From Actinoplanes sp. M2I2 (lineage in GTDB: Bacteria; Actinomycetota; Actinomycetes; Mycobacteriales; Micromonosporaceae): 64,000 bases of DNA. The stretch spans positions 1-64,000 of the forward strand of contig NZ_JALPVJ010000037.1 in the NCBI RefSeq assembly GCF_023544445.1, written 5' to 3'. This document shows, piece by piece, positions 45,745 to 54,355 of the stretch (the stretch's first letter is position 1; the number at the start of each line of letters is the position of its first letter). The position numbers and the translations under genes are program-made. The notes under the pieces were generated by a model. The model was not told where the DNA came from and made no database searches. It saw only the letters and a program-made list of their open reading frames with translations.

Positions 45745-46662
45745 ATGGCCGAACATGTCATCATCGGCGCCGGTTCCATCGGCGCCAACGTCGCCCGCCT
45801 GCTCGTCGAGCGCGGCGAGAACGTCCGGATCATCACGCGCGGTGGGTCCGGCCCGGAGCACCCGCTGATCGAACGGGTGGCCGCGGACGCCTCGGACCCG
45901 TCCCGCCTGACCGAGTTGGCCCGCGGCGCCCAGGTCATCTATCACGCCGCGAACCCTCCGTCGTACACCTTGTGGGAACGCCTGCTGCCGCCGCTGCAGA
46001 CGGCGGCGATCGCCGCCGCGAAGGCCGACGGCGCCGTGCTGGCGCTGACCGGCAGCATGTACGCGTACGGCCCGCAGCCCGGCGGCCGGATGAACGAGCA
46101 CACGCCCATGGCCGCCGTGGGACACAAGGGCCGCCTGCGCAAACGGTTGTGGGAGCAAGCCCTGGCCGCCGGCATCCGCACCGTCGACGTCCGTGGCTCC
46201 GACTACATCGGCAAGGACGCGAACGGCATCTACCCGCTGCTGATCGAACCGGCGCTGGACAAGGGCAGGACGGCCTGGATCACCGGCCACCTCGACCTGC
46301 CGCACACGTTCACCGTCAACACCGACATGGCCCGGGCCCTCACCACGCTCGCTTCGGACGAGCGCGCGTGGGGTCGGGCGTGGCACGTGCCGTCACCGCC
46401 GGCCATCACCATTCGGGAACTGGCCCGGCGTTACGCCGTTGCCGCGGGCCGGCCGCCTGTCCGGTTGATGCAGATGCCGCGTTTCGTGATGCGTACGGCC
46501 GGGCTGGTGGTACCGATCGCCCGCGAGATGGCCGAGATGGACTATCAGTGGTACGCGCCGTTCCTGATGGACGCGACGGAGACAGCTCGCACCTTCGACC
46601 TGACCGCCACCGATCTCGACACGGCCGTTCGCGCCGAGGTCGGTGATCACACCCGCGTCTGA
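45745..46662 (+). CDS. NAD-dependent epimerase/dehydratase, SDR superfamily
   Basis: 305 residues, ATG 45745 with AAGGAGGT 5 nt upstream. Rossmann motif IIGAGSIGANVARLL at the N-terminus. The YxxxK pair is not in a classical place; LTGSMYAYGP contains the usual Tyr position. It belongs to the extended SDR/epimerase group used for reductase activity on sugars or small ketones. Controlled by the divergent TetR. Confidence 0.8.
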   Translation: MAEHVIIGAGSIGANVARLLVERGENVRIITRGGSGPEHPLIERVAADASDPSRLTELARGAQVIYHAANPPSYTLWERLLPPLQTAAIAAAKADGAVLALTGSMYAYGPQPGGRMNEHTPMAAVGHKGRLRKRLWEQALAAGIRTVDVRGSDYIGKDANGIYPLLIEPALDKGRTAWITGHLDLPHTFTVNTDMARALTTLASDERAWGRAWHVPSPPAITIRELARRYAVAAGRPPVRLMQMPRFVMRTAGLVVPIAREMAEMDYQWYAPFLMDATETARTFDLTATDLDTAVRAEVGDHTRV

Positions 46663-46666
46663 AGCC

Positions 46667-47095
46667 TCAGCGGTTTCTGGGCAGATCCTCGCGGGGGACC
46701 CAGTTGCGCCGGACGATCGTCAGATTGCGGTCGGCGTCGGCCAGATCCTGCTCGGTGGGGCGGGCGGCGTCCCGCGCACGTAGGGCGGCGCCCACGCTGA
46801 CCTGCGACGACCCGGAGCCGACGAGGCCGCGCAGCCCGCGCTCGAGCTCGCGGTCGTCACCGGGTCCGCCGGGGCCTGAGGGCGGACGGCGGGCCGGTGT
46901 GGCGCGCGGCGGTCGCACCACCACCCGCTCGACCGGCGCCGGCGCGACGTCACCGGGCGCCGGGTCGGCGATCGGGTCCGTCACGGCCGCTCCCGCGGCC
47001 GGCTCGGCGGTCTCGTCGACGGCCGGCGGCGGGGCCGGCGTGGCCGAGCCGGCGGAGGGACGCAGGCGGCGGCGTCGGCGTTCGGGCTCACCCAT
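46667..47095 (-). CDS. hypothetical protein, Ala/Pro/Arg-rich, 142 residues
   Basis: Basic N-terminus (MGEPERRRRRLRPS), a long disordered Pro/Ala stretch and a conserved-looking C-terminal part (GAALRARDAARPTEQDLADADRNLTIVRRNWVPREDLPR). This C-terminal pattern is common in actinobacterial small regulators of unknown function. Convergent with the epimerase (4-base gap). Confidence 0.5.
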   Translation of the reverse strand: MGEPERRRRRLRPSAGSATPAPPPAVDETAEPAAGAAVTDPIADPAPGDVAPAPVERVVVRPPRATPARRPPSGPGGPGDDRELERGLRGLVGSGSSQVSVGAALRARDAARPTEQDLADADRNLTIVRRNWVPREDLPRNR

Positions 47096-47120
47096 GCCGC
47101 CGACGCTACCCCGGGCACGC

Positions 47121-48341
47121 TCAGAACACCTCGATGGCGCCGGGCTGGCGATACCACCCGAAGGCGGTCGAGGGCAGGTTGCCGGTGAACTGGCGCACCC
47201 GGCCGGCCGTGGTCAGCGCGGCCAGCGTCGTGCCACCCAGGTAGGCCGCGCCGAGCTCGGTGACCGTACAGGCGAAGTCGGGGGCGTCGGTGGTGCGCAC
47301 GCACGAGGCCTTGTCGGGGCCGCCGGTGAGCCGCCACCGCCCGTTGTTGGCCTCGAGGATCGGGTCGGTCACCTCGAAGACCACGTCGACCGGCGCCGCG
47401 TAGCGCCGGGCCTCGAGCGCCGTGGGCAGGTCGACCAGGCGGACCCAGAGCGCGTCGGAGTAGCGGCGGCCCAGCTTGCGGGGCTCGTCGACCATGAACT
47501 GCAGCGGCTCGTCGAGGGCGGCGAACCTGAACGACGCGGTGCGGGCCAGGTCGGTGCCGAGCAGGAACTTCCACAGCTCCGCGTACACCCCGGGGTCGCC
47601 CGCGACGAGTTCGACCACGCGCACGTCGGCAGCCGGGCCGTGCGAGTCCCAGTCGCTCTTCACGCGCCACAACGCGTACCCGATCGGCCCGTCCGAAGTC
47701 TCGTAGACGACACCGCGCATCGGGGTGGCCCCGTCGCGCTGGCTCTCGGTGTCGGCCAGCAGGTAGTCCCACCAGTACGCGGGCCGGCTCGACCAGCCCA
47801 CCCGGTGGATCCGCAGGCTGTCGTGCACGGCGGTCAGCTCGGCCAGCGCCGCCTTCGGCTTGATCATCCGGAACGACCCGGCCGGTGCGGCCGGCCCGGT
47901 GACGGTGATCTCCCGGCTGCGGATGTCGAAACTGAGGCGGTCGGCGGCGGGGCCGTAGCCGTAGCGGGGGTAGATCGCGGTCTCGCTCGCCCAGAGCGCC
48001 GCCACCGGCTCCCGGCCGGCCTCGGCGATGTCGGTCAGCTGGCGGCGCATCATGGCGGTGAGCAGGCCCCGGCGCCGGTGGGTGGGGGCGACGCCGACGC
48101 CCGTCACGTGGGCGACCGGCAGCACGCCACCAGGCACCGTCAAGTCGCGCGTCTGAACAGCCGCGTTGCCGACGATCGCCCCGCCGTCGTCCGCCACCAC
48201 CGAGCGCTCCGGTTCGATGATCGTCTTCTCGAGGTTGCGAACCTCGTCGGTCGTGTCGTCGTGGAAGACGTAGAGCAGCAGGTCGGCGATCGCGCCCCGA
48301 TCGGCGTCGGTGGCGGCGCGTAGGCGTACGGATTCCAGCAT
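47121..48341 (-). CDS. Eis-like multi-acetylating GNAT acetyltransferase
   Basis: 406 residues. The first GNAT domain has VTGVGVAPTHRRRGLLTAMMRRQL for CoA binding. Two GNAT-like halves and a C-terminal sterol-carrier-type domain end in the invariant carboxylate Phe (GAIEVF), as in Eis of M. tuberculosis, which acetylates aminoglycosides and host proteins at multiple amines. Whether this copy confers kanamycin resistance cannot be told. Confidence 0.85.
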   Translation of the reverse strand: MLESVRLRAATDADRGAIADLLLYVFHDDTTDEVRNLEKTIIEPERSVVADDGGAIVGNAAVQTRDLTVPGGVLPVAHVTGVGVAPTHRRRGLLTAMMRRQLTDIAEAGREPVAALWASETAIYPRYGYGPAADRLSFDIRSREITVTGPAAPAGSFRMIKPKAALAELTAVHDSLRIHRVGWSSRPAYWWDYLLADTESQRDGATPMRGVVYETSDGPIGYALWRVKSDWDSHGPAADVRVVELVAGDPGVYAELWKFLLGTDLARTASFRFAALDEPLQFMVDEPRKLGRRYSDALWVRLVDLPTALEARRYAAPVDVVFEVTDPILEANNGRWRLTGGPDKASCVRTTDAPDFACTVTELGAAYLGGTTLAALTTAGRVRQFTGNLPSTAFGWYRQPGAIEVF

Positions 48342-48443
48342 GGGACTTGTGTAGCCGACTGCGGCCTCGGGAGCGAACGATTTGCCGGGTCGCTACTCTC
48401 GATGTGGGCGGGTGCGACGCCCCGCCGACCGGAGGGGGAGTAA

Positions 48444-49067
48444 ATGCCTGAGCAACCGCAGTGGTCGGAGCGGACGCTCGACATGCCGCCGCAGGATCCG
48501 TGGGCCGACGCGCCCACCACACCGGTGCCCGGCCCGCCGCCGCCCGGCCTGCCGCCGACGACCCACTTCCCGGCCCCGGCGGCGACGCCCCCGGCCTCCC
48601 CGTTCAGTCAGGGCCGGGCCCAGGTCAACGCGCAGGCCCAGCGACCGCCGCAGGCGGAACACGAACCGACCGGCACCGGCTGGCCCGGCGAGCCGGCCCC
48701 GGCCGGCTACCCGCGGATGAGCTGGATGTGGAGCGAGCTGCGCCGGGGCGGCGAGTGGACCAGCGCCGCGGTGCTGTTCGCCTTCGTCTGCTGGGGCATC
48801 TGGGCCCTGTCGAGTGGCGGTCCCTTCGGCACCCCCACGGTCGTGCTCGTCGTCACGCTGGCCGTCGCGGTCGGCGTCTTCTGCCTGGCCCGGGTCGTCG
48901 GCCACCTGGTGCTGGAGCGCCAGATGGGCCGTGTCCGGCGCACCGCACGCGGTTCACACCTGGTCACGGCCCTGTTCCTGGCCGGGGTCGGCCTCGCCTG
49001 GCTGCAGCAGACCCAGTGGGTGATGGACGCCTTCCACTGGGTCGTCGACCTCTTCGGCTCCAACTGA
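48444..49067 (+). CDS. integral membrane protein with Pro-rich N-terminus, unknown function
   Basis: 207 residues. Residues 1-~90 are Pro-rich and disordered; three or four hydrophobic helices follow (TSAAVLFAFVCWGIWALSSG, TVVLVVTLAVAVGVFCLARVVGHLV, LVTALFLAGVGLAWLQQTQWV). ATG 48444 with GAGGGGGAG upstream. It is divergent from Eis and convergent with the SDR gene. Confidence 0.6.
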   Translation: MPEQPQWSERTLDMPPQDPWADAPTTPVPGPPPPGLPPTTHFPAPAATPPASPFSQGRAQVNAQAQRPPQAEHEPTGTGWPGEPAPAGYPRMSWMWSELRRGGEWTSAAVLFAFVCWGIWALSSGGPFGTPTVVLVVTLAVAVGVFCLARVVGHLVLERQMGRVRRTARGSHLVTALFLAGVGLAWLQQTQWVMDAFHWVVDLFGSN

Positions 49068-49071
49068 CGGT

Positions 49072-49944
49072 CTAGCTGACGGGCTTGCCGCCGGTGATGC
49101 CGAGCACCTCGCCGGTCGTGTAGCTCGACTCCTGGCTGGCGAAATAGACGTACGCCGGGGCCAGTTCGGCCGGCTGCCCGGCGCGGCCCAGGGGCACGTC
49201 CTCGCCGAAGGTCTTGATCTTTTCCTCGTGCATGGTGGCCGGGATGAGCGGGGTCCAGATCGGGCCGGGCGCCACCGCGTTGACCCGGACACCCTTCTCG
49301 GCCAGGTCCTCGGCCAGCGCCTTGGTGAAGGCCACGATGCCGCCCTTGGTGGTCGCGTAGTCGAGCAGGTGCGCCGAGGACTGATACGCCTGCACCGACG
49401 CGGTGTTGATGATGGTCGCGCCCGGCTCCAGGTGGGGGACGGCGGCCCGGCAGAGCCAGAACATGGCGTACAGGTTGGTCTTCATGACCCGGTCGAACTG
49501 CTCGTCGGTGATGTCGGTGATCCCACCCGGCTGAGCCATCTGGTAGGCCGCGTTGTTGACCAGGATGTCCAAGCCGCCCAGCTCCGACAGCGCCCGGTCG
49601 ACGATCGCGCGGCACTGCGCCTGATCGCGGATGTCGCCCGGGACGAGCACCGCCTTGCGGCCGGCCTTCTCGATGTACTGGGCCGTGTCGCGCGCGTCCT
49701 CCTCTTCCTCCGGGAGGTACGAGATGAGGACGTCGGCGCCCTCCCTCGCGTACGCGATGGCCACCGCGCGCCCGATGCCGGAGTCACCGCCGGTGATGAC
49801 CGCCTTCCGGCCGCTGAGCCGTCCGGAGCCGCGGTAACTTTCCTCGCCGTGATCCGGGCGGTCCGGCATGGCCGCGGTCGAGCCGGGCGGGTCCTGGTCG
49901 CCACCGTCGAGCGCCGGTCCGGGGAACTTACTGCGCGGATCCAC
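49072..49944 (-). CDS. SDR oxidoreductase, YhdG/glucose-dehydrogenase-like
   Basis: 290 residues. NAD(P)-binding TGGDSGIGRA at 51-60, NNAA at 131-134, catalytic Ser183, Tyr196 and Lys200. The N-terminal Pro/Asp-rich leader and this spacing match the YhdG-type general-stress dehydrogenases of Gram-positive bacteria. Its substrate is unknown. AGGAGGTAACCCGTG precedes the start (minus strand). Confidence 0.85.
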   Translation of the reverse strand: MDPRSKFPGPALDGGDQDPPGSTAAMPDRPDHGEESYRGSGRLSGRKAVITGGDSGIGRAVAIAYAREGADVLISYLPEEEEDARDTAQYIEKAGRKAVLVPGDIRDQAQCRAIVDRALSELGGLDILVNNAAYQMAQPGGITDITDEQFDRVMKTNLYAMFWLCRAAVPHLEPGATIINTASVQAYQSSAHLLDYATTKGGIVAFTKALAEDLAEKGVRVNAVAPGPIWTPLIPATMHEEKIKTFGEDVPLGRAGQPAELAPAYVYFASQESSYTTGEVLGITGGKPVS

Positions 49945-50021
49945 GGGTTACCTCCTGGTTACGGTGCGGATTGTGCTGCGCAGCACGGTATGCCCGCGAA
50001 CCGTGCGGGTAATCCGCCGCC

Positions 50022-50918
50022 GTGTTCGATCATCGGGTGGGCGTCGTCGTGATCACGTGGCAGCGTCGCGACGAGGCGGTGGCGGCGGTGCGCCGCCTGC
50101 GGGAGCTGCCCGAGCAGCCCCCGATCGTGCTCGTGGACAACGGTTCGACCGACGGCACGGCCGACGCCGTCCGTGAGCAGTTCCCCGAGGTGGACGTGGT
50201 GGCGCTGGCCGACAACCTCGGCGCGGTCGGCCGCAACATCGGGGTGGCCCGGCTCGGTACGCCGTATGTGGCCTTCTGCGACGACGACACCTGGTGGGAG
50301 CCCGGCTCGCTGACCCGGGCGGCCGACGCCCTCGACGCGCTGCCCCGGCTGGCGCTGGTGAACGCGCGGATCGTCGTGGAGCCGGCCGGCGTCGACGACC
50401 CGATCGTCGAGGAGCTGCGCGATTCGCCCGTGCCGGGCCCCGACTGGTTGCCCGGCCCGGCCCTGGGCAGCTTCCTGGCCGGCGCATCGGTGGTGCGGCG
50501 CTCGGCCTTCGAGCAGGCCGGCGGCTTCAGCGAGCGCCTCTGGCTGGGCGGCGAGGAGGAACTGCTCGCGACCGACCTGCTCAGCTCGGGCTGGGAGTTG
50601 TGCTACCTGGAGGACCTCGTGGTGCACCACCGCGCGTCGGTGCTGCGCGACGCCACCCACCGGCGCCGGGTCGGCCTGCGCAACACGCTCTGGTTCACCT
50701 GGTTGCGCCGCCCGCTCGGTCCGGCCGTGCGCCGCAGCGTGTTCCTGGCTCGCACGGTTCCGCACGACCGCACCTCGGCGCTGGCCGTCTGGGACGCCGT
50801 GCGCGGCCTGCCCTGGCTGGTGACCGCGCGGCAGCCCCGGCCGGCCGACGTCGAGGCGCGGCTGGCACCCCTCGACGAGGCGCAGCGCCGGTCCCGGGCC
50901 CGCCGCTACGTCGGCTGA
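50022..50918 (+). CDS. family 2 glycosyltransferase
   Basis: 298 residues. VVVITWQRRDEAV, VLVDNGSTDGTADAV and FCDDDTWW (DXD-type Asp87-89) are GT2 motifs; EQAGGFSERLWLGGEEELLATDL gives the catalytic Asp/Glu region. No membrane helix, so a soluble or peripheral transferase. GTG start. Its 3' end overlaps the convergent AtzH-like gene by 13 bp and carries the 18-bp repeat. Confidence 0.82.
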   Translation: MFDHRVGVVVITWQRRDEAVAAVRRLRELPEQPPIVLVDNGSTDGTADAVREQFPEVDVVALADNLGAVGRNIGVARLGTPYVAFCDDDTWWEPGSLTRAADALDALPRLALVNARIVVEPAGVDDPIVEELRDSPVPGPDWLPGPALGSFLAGASVVRRSAFEQAGGFSERLWLGGEEELLATDLLSSGWELCYLEDLVVHHRASVLRDATHRRRVGLRNTLWFTWLRRPLGPAVRRSVFLARTVPHDRTSALAVWDAVRGLPWLVTARQPRPADVEARLAPLDEAQRRSRARRYVG

Positions 50919-51319
50919 CCCGGCTCCTTCGGCTGACCCGGCTCCTTCGGCTGACCCGGTTCCTTCGGCTCCGACACGTGGGCGGCGACGATCCGCCAGC
51001 CCTCGGGCCGCCGCACCCACGTCTGCGACTGGCGGCCGAGCACCTCGCTGCCCGGATAGCCGAACAGCGTGTTCACCACGGCCACGTCCCGGCCGAAGGC
51101 CTGGACGATCGTGTCCTTGAGCCGCCGGCCCGGGGGCAGCGGCGGTTGCGCGAGCCGCCACCGCCGCTGCTCCTCCAGGCCGACCTGCTGATCGGCGACC
51201 CCGTAGCGGACGGCGCCCTCGGCGAAGAACCCCATGATCGCCTCGACATCGTTGCCGACCAGGGCCTTCTCGTACGCCTCGAAGGCCGCGCCGACCTCGG
51301 CGATGACGTCTGCGTCCAC
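50906..51319 (-). CDS. AtzH-like protein (DUF3225, NTF2 fold), last gene of the biuret operon
   Basis: 137 residues. NTF2-like fold with the AtzH/HpxZ pattern: ALVGNDVEAIMGFFAEGAVRYGVADQQVG, RRWRLAQPPLPPGRRLKDTIVQAFGRDVAVVNTLF. AtzH-like proteins occur with allophanate, oxalurate and cyanurate catabolism genes. The tail is (PKEPGQ)x3, coded by an 18-bp repeat. It is 30 bp after the permease gene. An accessory role in ureide breakdown is likely; catalysis is unproven. Confidence 0.75.
   Translation of the reverse strand: MDADVIAEVGAAFEAYEKALVGNDVEAIMGFFAEGAVRYGVADQQVGLEEQRRWRLAQPPLPPGRRLKDTIVQAFGRDVAVVNTLFGYPGSEVLGRQSQTWVRRPEGWRIVAAHVSEPKEPGQPKEPGQPKEPGQPT
50913..50966. repeat. three copies of an 18-bp repeat across a convergent gene junction
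   Basis: Unit ggctgacccggctccttc at 50913-50930, 50931-50948 and 50949-50966 (ggttccttc in the third). The first copy contains the glycosyltransferase stop codon (50916-50918) and on the minus strand each copy codes PKEPGQ near the end of the AtzH-like protein. The frame is kept. Confidence 0.92.
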
Positions 51320-51349
51320 GACGTTCCCTCCGTGCTCCTCGGTGATGGG

Positions 51350-52984
51350 TCAGGAAACCGCGGGTTCTTCCTTGCGCGGGGTGGGCACCCCGCCCTCGGG
51401 CGCCTCGGTGAAGGCGTTGCCCTCGACACCCTCCCGCATCAGCGCGAGCTCGGCCTCGTCCGGTACGCGCGGCGCCGGCTTGGTCAACGCGAAGATCACG
51501 CAGACGATCGTGAGGAACAGGTAGCCCAGCGAGACCTGGCCGTCCGCGTTCCACTGCACCTTCTCGGCGTGGATCAGGCCGATGAAGCTGAGCACCGTAC
51601 CGGCCCCGGCGAAGGCCGCCGCGTGCCAGAAGCGCTTGTCGATGATGAAGGCGACGATCGCCCCGAGCACCAGACCGGCCAGGATGGCGCCCTCGCCGAG
51701 CGTCTTCAGCCCGTCGTAGACCACGCCCGCCCCGGCCAGCGCGCCCGTGCCGACCTCGGCCGCGGTCGTTCCGGCGGCGGCCAGTGTGTTGTCCATCTGG
51801 CCGGTGGCCCACGAGGCGATGTTCGGGATGAGGGCCGCGACGACCGCGGCCGCGTGGGCCCGGGGTGTCGCCTGGAACGCCTGAGCGCCGATCAGCAGGC
51901 CGATGTAGAGCAGGATGGGCACGATCGCGGCCGTCGGGAAGATCGATCCGAGCAGGCCGAAGAGCCCGAAGAAGCAGAGCAGCGCGATCACGACCCCGGT
52001 CGCCATCGAATAGCCGGTGCGGCCGCCCGCGGCCTTCCAGCCGGGGTGCCCGACATAGACCGCCGGCGGGAACGGCGACCCGAGGCAGGAACCGATCACC
52101 GCGCCGGCCCCGTCGGCCAGCAGCACACTGCGCAGGTTGTAGCGGTCGCCGGCGGTGGCCGCGCTCTCCACGTTGGTCATCGCCTCGGTGAAGTTGTAGA
52201 CGCCGAGCGGGATCGCGGTGGCCAGCAGCGGCGCCATGTCCCGCAGGCCGTCGACCAGCAGATCGAGCTTGAAATGGGGGAAGGCGAACGCGATGTCCTT
52301 GGCCGCCGCGGTCACGTCCGGCACCGACATGGCCCCGCCGACCCAGCCGATCGCGGTGCCGACGAGCAGCGCGGCCAGGCCGATGGGGAAGTTGAACGGC
52401 AACCGGATGTCGGTGAGCAGCCCGATCAGCAACAGGCCGAAGACCGGCAGCGCGATCCAGGCGTAGTTCCACATGTTGCCGGCCGGGTTCATCGAGATGA
52501 ACGTGATCGAGATGCCGGCCAGGGTGCCCAGCAGAGCCGCCCGCGGCGTGTACTTGCGGATGTACGGGCCCACGAACGCGCCGATCAGCACGATCACGCC
52601 GATGATGAACGCCCAGGCGATGCCGGCCGTCCACGCCCGCACCGCGTCCCCGGTGGTCAGATAGATCGGCAGCATGATCACGAAGATCACGATGAACATG
52701 TGCGGCACGCTCGGGCCGTACGGCAGCGCGGTGACGTCGCTCCGGCCCTCCTTGGCGGCCAGCCGCCGGGCCAGCCAGGTGTAGTAGACGTTGCCGGCGA
52801 CCAGGGCGACGCCGAGGGCGGGCAGGATGACGCCGAAGACGTCCGAGGCCGGCATCTGGATGACACCGATGCACAGCGCGGTGAGGGTGAGTACGTTGAC
52901 CAGCACGTTGACGCCGAAGCCGAAGAAGGCGTTGGTGTCACCGCGGACCCAGACGGGCAGTTTGGGGGCAGCAGTCGTCGTCAT
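51350..52984 (-). CDS. NCS2-type xanthine/uracil permease family transporter
   Basis: 544 residues, about 12-14 membrane helices from residue ~20 to 510. TDRV-type purine motifs are replaced by FFGFGVNVLVNVLTLTALCIG and ALPYGPSVPHMFIVIFVIM. It fits the nucleobase:cation symporter-2/COG2252-like group. In this operon the likely cargo is biuret, a triazine or another ureide. ATGA overlap with the upstream BiuH-like gene (stop of that gene at 52981-52983, start ATG 52984-52982); AGGAG 5 nt upstream. Confidence 0.85.
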   Translation of the reverse strand: MTTTAAPKLPVWVRGDTNAFFGFGVNVLVNVLTLTALCIGVIQMPASDVFGVILPALGVALVAGNVYYTWLARRLAAKEGRSDVTALPYGPSVPHMFIVIFVIMLPIYLTTGDAVRAWTAGIAWAFIIGVIVLIGAFVGPYIRKYTPRAALLGTLAGISITFISMNPAGNMWNYAWIALPVFGLLLIGLLTDIRLPFNFPIGLAALLVGTAIGWVGGAMSVPDVTAAAKDIAFAFPHFKLDLLVDGLRDMAPLLATAIPLGVYNFTEAMTNVESAATAGDRYNLRSVLLADGAGAVIGSCLGSPFPPAVYVGHPGWKAAGGRTGYSMATGVVIALLCFFGLFGLLGSIFPTAAIVPILLYIGLLIGAQAFQATPRAHAAAVVAALIPNIASWATGQMDNTLAAAGTTAAEVGTGALAGAGVVYDGLKTLGEGAILAGLVLGAIVAFIIDKRFWHAAAFAGAGTVLSFIGLIHAEKVQWNADGQVSLGYLFLTIVCVIFALTKPAPRVPDEAELALMREGVEGNAFTEAPEGGVPTPRKEEPAVS

Positions 52985-53652
52985 TTCTGCTCCTGGATGG
53001 CAGCGATCACGGTGGGGGAGTCGGCGACCCAGCCGAAGATGCCGCCCTGCGCGGCGATCATCTCCAGCCCGACGCGCTGGAATTCGGGAAAGTACGACCC
53101 GACGCAGTCGGCCAGGACCAGGCACTCGTAGCCGCGGTCGTTGGCCTCGCGCACCGTGGTGTGCACGCACACCTCGGTCGTGACGCCGGTGACGATCAGC
53201 CGCGTGGTGCCGAGCTTGTCGAGGATCTCCTGCAGGTCGGTCGCGTAGAAGGCGCCTTTGCCGGGCTTGTCCAGGACGACCTCACCGTCGAGCGGGGCCA
53301 GCTCGTCGACGATGTCGTGGCCGTACTCGCCCTGGATCAGGATGCGGCCGAAGGCGCCGGGGTCGCCGATGCGCATCGCCGGCGCCCCGCGTCGCAGTTT
53401 CGCCGGGGGACAGTCGGACAGGTCCGGCCGGTGCCCCTCCCGGGTGTGGATGATCGGCAGCCCGGCTCCCCGCCAGGCCGCCAGCAGCGCCGCCAGCGGC
53501 TGGATGGTCCGGCTGAGCTGGGCCACGTCGTTGCCCAGGCTCTCGCCGAAACCGCCGGGCAGCAGGAAGTCGCGCTGCATGTCGATGACGAGGAGCGCGG
53601 TGCTGTCGTTGTCGAAGGTGAAGGGCGCGGGCCGGGCGTCGACGGTCGGCAT
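52981..53652 (-). CDS. isochorismatase-like cysteine hydrolase, second biuret hydrolase paralogue
   Basis: 223 residues. The catalytic set Asp24 (LVIDMQRDF), Lys129 (VVLDKPGKGAF), Cys162 (TTEVCVHTT) and Gln202 (AAQGGIFG) is placed with spacings 105, 33 and 40. These equal, or differ by one from, those of Rhizobium BiuH (Asp36, Lys142, Cys175, Gln215, from memory). Position 205 is Ile where BiuH has Val218. Predicted biuret or related ureide amidohydrolase. One base separates it from the sister gene. Confidence 0.82.
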   Translation of the reverse strand: MPTVDARPAPFTFDNDSTALLVIDMQRDFLLPGGFGESLGNDVAQLSRTIQPLAALLAAWRGAGLPIIHTREGHRPDLSDCPPAKLRRGAPAMRIGDPGAFGRILIQGEYGHDIVDELAPLDGEVVLDKPGKGAFYATDLQEILDKLGTTRLIVTGVTTEVCVHTTVREANDRGYECLVLADCVGSYFPEFQRVGLEMIAAQGGIFGWVADSPTVIAAIQEQK

Positions 53653-53653
53653 G

Positions 53654-54355
53654 TCAGAGCTCCGTCGCGGTGGTTGCCTCGATCACGTCGTCCGAGGTGG
53701 CGACGCAGCCGAAGACCCCGCCCTGCATGGTGACCATGTGCAGGGCGGCGGTGTGGTTGGACGGGTCGGTGGCGCCGGTGCAGTCGCTGAGGATGAGGCA
53801 CTCGTAGCCGCGGTCGTTGGCCTCGCGCATGGTGGTGTGCACGCAGACGTCGGTCGTGATCCCGGTCAGGATCAGGTGCGTGATGCCGTGCGTCCGCAGC
53901 ACGAGGTCGAGGTTGGTGGCGTAGAAGGCGCCCTTGCCCGGCTTGTCGACGATCACCTCGCCCGCGACCGGGGCGACCTCGGGCACGATCTCCCAGCCCG
54001 GCTCGCCCTTGACCAGGATGCGGCCGCACGGGCCGGCCCCGCCGATCTCGGCCCCGATCTGGGCCGAGCGCCAGCGCTTGTTGGCCGGCAGGTCGGACAG
54101 GTCGGGGTCGTGCCCCTCGCGGGTGTGGACCACGAGCATGCCGTGCTCCCGGGCGTGGGCCAGCAGCCGCGCGGTGGCCGGCAGCCCGGCCCGGGTGAGC
54201 TCGATGTCGTAGCCCATCGAGTCGACGTAGCCGCCCTTGCCGCAGAAGTCGGTCTGCCAGTCGATGCAGAGGAGCGCCGTCCTCGACACGTCAACCGTGC
54301 CGTCGTACGGCCAGAGATAGGGGTTCGCCTTGACCGGTCCGATGCGTGCTGTCAT
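53654..54355 (-). CDS. biuH: biuret hydrolase BiuH-like cysteine hydrolase
   Basis: 233 residues. Asp32 (LLCIDWQTDF), Lys138 (VIVDKPGKGAF), Cys171 (TTDVCVHTT), Gln211 and Val214 (TMQGGVFG) reproduce exactly the BiuH spacing 106/33/40/3 (Rhizobium Asp36-Lys142-Cys175-Gln215-Val218). BiuH converts biuret to allophanate and ammonia. It follows allophanate hydrolase with an ATGA overlap (54352-54355) in the same transcript. Confidence 0.85.
   Translation of the reverse strand: MTARIGPVKANPYLWPYDGTVDVSRTALLCIDWQTDFCGKGGYVDSMGYDIELTRAGLPATARLLAHAREHGMLVVHTREGHDPDLSDLPANKRWRSAQIGAEIGGAGPCGRILVKGEPGWEIVPEVAPVAGEVIVDKPGKGAFYATNLDLVLRTHGITHLILTGITTDVCVHTTMREANDRGYECLILSDCTGATDPSNHTAALHMVTMQGGVFGCVATSDDVIEATTATEL

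Noticed and set aside
50294..53131. 945-residue plus frame across the biuret operon
   Set aside because: Shadow of the permease and AtzH-like genes; low-complexity translation.
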